Source of the DNA: Alphaproteobacteria bacterium
GTDB lineage: Bacteria > Pseudomonadota > Alphaproteobacteria > Caulobacterales > Parvularculaceae
Length of the DNA: 6,963 bases
Direction: 5' to 3'
Assembly: GCA_030428745.1 (NCBI GenBank)
Contig: JAUIEG010000135.1
Location: 1-6,963 of the forward strand
The notes below the pieces were generated by a model, which saw nothing but the letters and a program-made list of their open reading frames with translations, did no database searches and had not been told where the DNA came from. Positions 5,015 through 6,963 of this stretch are shown one piece after another. Position 1 is the first letter of the stretch, and each line of letters starts with the position of its first letter. A program made the translations under genes and the position numbers.

Positions 5015-5527
5015 ATGGGCTATCGCGCGGAAAATCTTTTCCGGCTTTTCAAAGCGGCGGCGCCGACCCTACTTGGGGTTCTCGGGGTTCTTATTCTCGC
5101 TGCGCCTGTGCGGCTCTTCGAGGGGATTGCGCCAACTCCTATCATTCCCCTCGTGATCGTCTTTTTCTGGTCAGTCTATGGGCCTGATTACCTGCCGCCC
5201 TTGAGTGTCTTTCTCATCGGGCTTTTACAGGACCTGTTAACCGGCGGGCCTTTGGGGCTGTGGCCGGCGGTTTACCTTATTACACAATTTATTGTGATGT
5301 CGCAGCGCGCCTATTTTCTGGGCCGCGAACAAAAGGTCGTCTGGATCGGTTTCGCCTTTGCAGCGCTCGGCGCAGGGCTTATCTTATGGCTTGTGATGAG
5401 TCTCATGTCCGGCGAGTTGTTGCCTTTGCGTTTTCTCATGCTGCAGTTAGCGGCGACGGCGGCGATTTATCCGCTGTTCGGGGTTGCCTTTGGCGAACTG
5501 CACCGCCGCGTTCTGGTGGAGGCGTGA
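5015..5527 (+). CDS. mreD: rod-shape-determining protein MreD
   Basis: MreD is a small polytopic inner-membrane partner of MreC in the elongasome. The 170 residues (162 in E. coli) are largely hydrophobic, with about five or six membrane segments near 16-34, 41-56, 60-77, 82-97, 108-130 and 137-160. The diagnostic motif is GLLQDLLTGGPLGLW (69-83), matching the GLLQDLLYGSPLG-type signature of the family; the C-terminal FGVAFGELHRR is also family-like. GGAGGG (5000-5005), which overlaps the end of mreC, lies nine bases before the ATG, and only five bases separate the two genes, so they are clearly co-transcribed. The gene ends four bases before mrdA. Confidence 0.95.
   Translation: MGYRAENLFRLFKAAAPTLLGVLGVLILAAPVRLFEGIAPTPIIPLVIVFFWSVYGPDYLPPLSVFLIGLLQDLLTGGPLGLWPAVYLITQFIVMSQRAYFLGREQKVVWIGFAFAALGAGLILWLVMSLMSGELLPLRFLMLQLAATAAIYPLFGVAFGELHRRVLVEA
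5518..5522 (+). promoter_or_regulatory. mrdA: ribosome-binding site that decides the mrdA start
   Basis: GGAGG lies inside the end of mreD. Two ATGs follow. The one at 5527, overlapping the mreD stop, reads only MSWLA before a TGA at 5542-5544. The one at 5532 is nine bases from GGAGG and opens the full PBP2 frame. The second is therefore the start; the pentapeptide frame is probably incidental. Confidence 0.75.
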
Positions 5528-5531
5528 TGTC

Positions 5532-6963
5532 ATGGCTGGCGTGAACGCTCATGATCCGGAACGCCAGGAAACGGTCTCGCGCCGCACAGTCCTGTTCGGC
5601 GGCGGCGTTAGCCTGCTCTTTGGCGGGATTGCAACGCGGCTTTACCAGCTCCAGATTTCGGACCATCAGAAATATCTCAACCTTGCGCAGGAAAATCAGT
5701 TCAACCGCCGGGTGCTGACGCCTTTGCGCGGCGAGATTGTAGATCGCTTTGGCGGACCGCTTGCGTCAAACCGCAAGAATTTCCGCGTTCTGCTTGTGCC
5801 CGAGCAGGCGCGAGACGTCGATGCGATCCTCGACAAAATCAACAAGATCACCCCTGTTAGCGAGGACAAGCGCGCGCGGATCATGCGCGAAATCCGCCGC
5901 CGCGGCGCTTTCACGCCGGTGCAGATCGCTGACAACTTGCCGTGGGAGGATTTTTCCAAACTCAATTTTGAGTTGCCGCATCTGTCAGGCGTTCTGCCCG
6001 ATGTGGGTGAGACGCGTGATTATCCCTATGGCGCCGATGCGGCTTTCGTAATCGGTTATGTAGGCGCCGTCACCGAGCGCGATCTCGCCTCTCAGGAAAG
6101 CGATGAAGAACGGCTCTTGCTGCGCCAGCCGGGCTTCAAAGTCGGCCGCGAGGGCCTTGAGCGCACATACGAAGACGAACTGCGCGGCGAGGCTGGCGCT
6201 ATGAACGTCAAGATCAACGCTCATGGACGCGTCATTGAGGAAATGGTCGACAGCGCCGTGCCGCCGGTGCAGGGACGCACACTGACGCTTACGATTGATT
6301 CCGAGTTGCAGGCGCACACCATGAAGGTGTTGGCCGAGCCGACGCCGGGCGTCGATCAGGATGTTCAGAGCGCGGCTGCGGTCGTGATGGATGTCGTCAC
6401 CGGCGATATTCTCGTGCTCGCGTCGACGCCGGCCTTCAATCCCAACGACTTCAATGTGGGTATTGATCCGGAGCTCTGGAAAGACCTCAATGCGAGCCCC
6501 TATAAGCCTTTGTTGAACAAGCCTTTGTCGGGTGTTTATCCGCCGGGCTCAACCTTCAAGGTTATCTCCGCCATCGCCGCGCAGCGCGCAGGCGTGAAGC
6601 CAAGCCATAGCGTCAATTGCCCTGGCCGGATTTGGTATGGCAATCGCTATTTCCACTGTTGGAAACGCGGCGGTCATGGCCGCATGAATATGAAGGACTC
6701 ACTCAAACATTCTTGTGACGTCTTTTATTACGACATCGCCAAAACATTAGAGATCGATCTTCTTGCTGACACGGCGCGCAAATTCGGTCTGGGTCAGACC
6801 TATGAACTCGGAATTCCCGGCCAGCAGCGCGGCGTGGTGCCCGACCGCGACTGGAAGCGCGAATATTTCGCCGGCAATCCGGCGCAGCAACCATGGTTCC
6901 AGGGTGAGACGCTGTCCTGCATTATCGGCCAAGGCTACGTCACCTCGACGCCTTTGCAGCTTG
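5532..6963 (+). CDS. mrdA: penicillin-binding protein 2, elongasome transpeptidase (3' truncated by window)
   Basis: PBP2 is the class B transpeptidase that cross-links peptidoglycan during rod elongation, paired with the glycosyltransferase RodA and activated by MreC. The frame runs open to the window end (477 complete codons; the family is usually about 600-650). A cytoplasmic N-terminus is followed by a membrane anchor (about 19-35) and RLYQLQ. The pedestal contains TPLRGEIVDRFGGPLASN (63-80), DYPYGADAAFVIGYVG (163-178) and GREGLERTYEDELRG (205-219). The transpeptidase domain has AAAVVMDVVTGDILVLASTPAFNPN, the SxxK motif in YPPGSTFK with nucleophile Ser340 and Lys343, and the second motif Ser394-Cys-Asp396 followed by VFYY. 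WFQGETLSCIIGQGYVTSTPLQL (455-477) matches E. coli PBP2 closely. The KTG motif should lie beyond the right edge. Cys363, Cys376, His382 and Cys395 may form a metal site. The anchor is preceded by SRRT, resembling a twin-arginine motif. It is fourth in the mreBCD-mrdA cluster. Confidence 0.97.
   Translation, partial: MAGVNAHDPERQETVSRRTVLFGGGVSLLFGGIATRLYQLQISDHQKYLNLAQENQFNRRVLTPLRGEIVDRFGGPLASNRKNFRVLLVPEQARDVDAILDKINKITPVSEDKRARIMREIRRRGAFTPVQIADNLPWEDFSKLNFELPHLSGVLPDVGETRDYPYGADAAFVIGYVGAVTERDLASQESDEERLLLRQPGFKVGREGLERTYEDELRGEAGAMNVKINAHGRVIEEMVDSAVPPVQGRTLTLTIDSELQAHTMKVLAEPTPGVDQDVQSAAAVVMDVVTGDILVLASTPAFNPNDFNVGIDPELWKDLNASPYKPLLNKPLSGVYPPGSTFKVISAIAAQRAGVKPSHSVNCPGRIWYGNRYFHCWKRGGHGRMNMKDSLKHSCDVFYYDIAKTLEIDLLADTARKFGLGQTYELGIPGQQRGVVPDRDWKREYFAGNPAQQPWFQGETLSCIIGQGYVTSTPLQL

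Noticed and set aside
5527..5544. ATG overlapping the mreD stop as the start of mrdA
   Set aside because: That frame encodes only MSWLA before a TGA. The ATG at 5532 has GGAGG at nine bases and opens the PBP2 frame.
1..6963. CRISPR arrays, tRNA or rRNA genes, insertion sequences
   Set aside because: Reading both strands showed no regularly spaced repeats, cloverleaf-like segments, rRNA sequence or transposase-like frames.

Overview
The window looks like a piece of alphaproteobacterial chromosome. The evidence is the mreB-mreC-mreD-mrdA cell-shape cluster with alphaproteobacterial-looking proteins, GC-rich codon use, GANTC sites in the gaps, and two CtrA-like boxes. A member of Caulobacterales, Parvularculales or a related order would fit, but this is inferred from family resemblance and no species can be named.

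Layout. Bases 1-501 hold the C-terminal half of miaA (tRNA dimethylallyltransferase), cut by the window start. A small secreted NTF2/DUF4440-like protein follows (559-1011). It converges on a minus-strand gene (1008-1730) for a membrane-anchored phage-type (GH24) lysozyme, and the two stop codons share the four bases TTAA. A 315-base gap (1731-2045) separates the lysozyme from a divergent VTT-domain (DedA/TVP38-type) membrane protein (2046-2813). This gap holds the best promoter candidates for both genes, a CtrA-like box and several small repeats. A 160-base gap with a promoter and a second CtrA-like box leads into mreB (2974-4014), mreC (4077-5009), mreD (5015-5527) and mrdA/PBP2 (5532 to beyond the window end). 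The mrdA frame is open at 6963 and so is cut on the right.

How the genes work together. MreB filaments, MreC, MreD and the transpeptidase PBP2 form the core of the elongasome, which inserts lateral-wall peptidoglycan in rods; the partner glycosyltransferase RodA would be expected just beyond the window. The neighbouring lysozyme-fold protein (a potential wall hydrolase) and the VTT protein (a family that includes lipid scramblases and undecaprenyl-phosphate recycling proteins) could both serve envelope growth, but only proximity supports that.

No CRISPR array, tRNA, rRNA, insertion sequence or clear novel multigene system was found. The points most worth a second look are the lysozyme's altered catalytic residues, a possible Cys3-His metal site in PBP2, the CtrA-like boxes before the VTT gene and mreB, and the palindrome covering the ribosome-binding region of the VTT gene.
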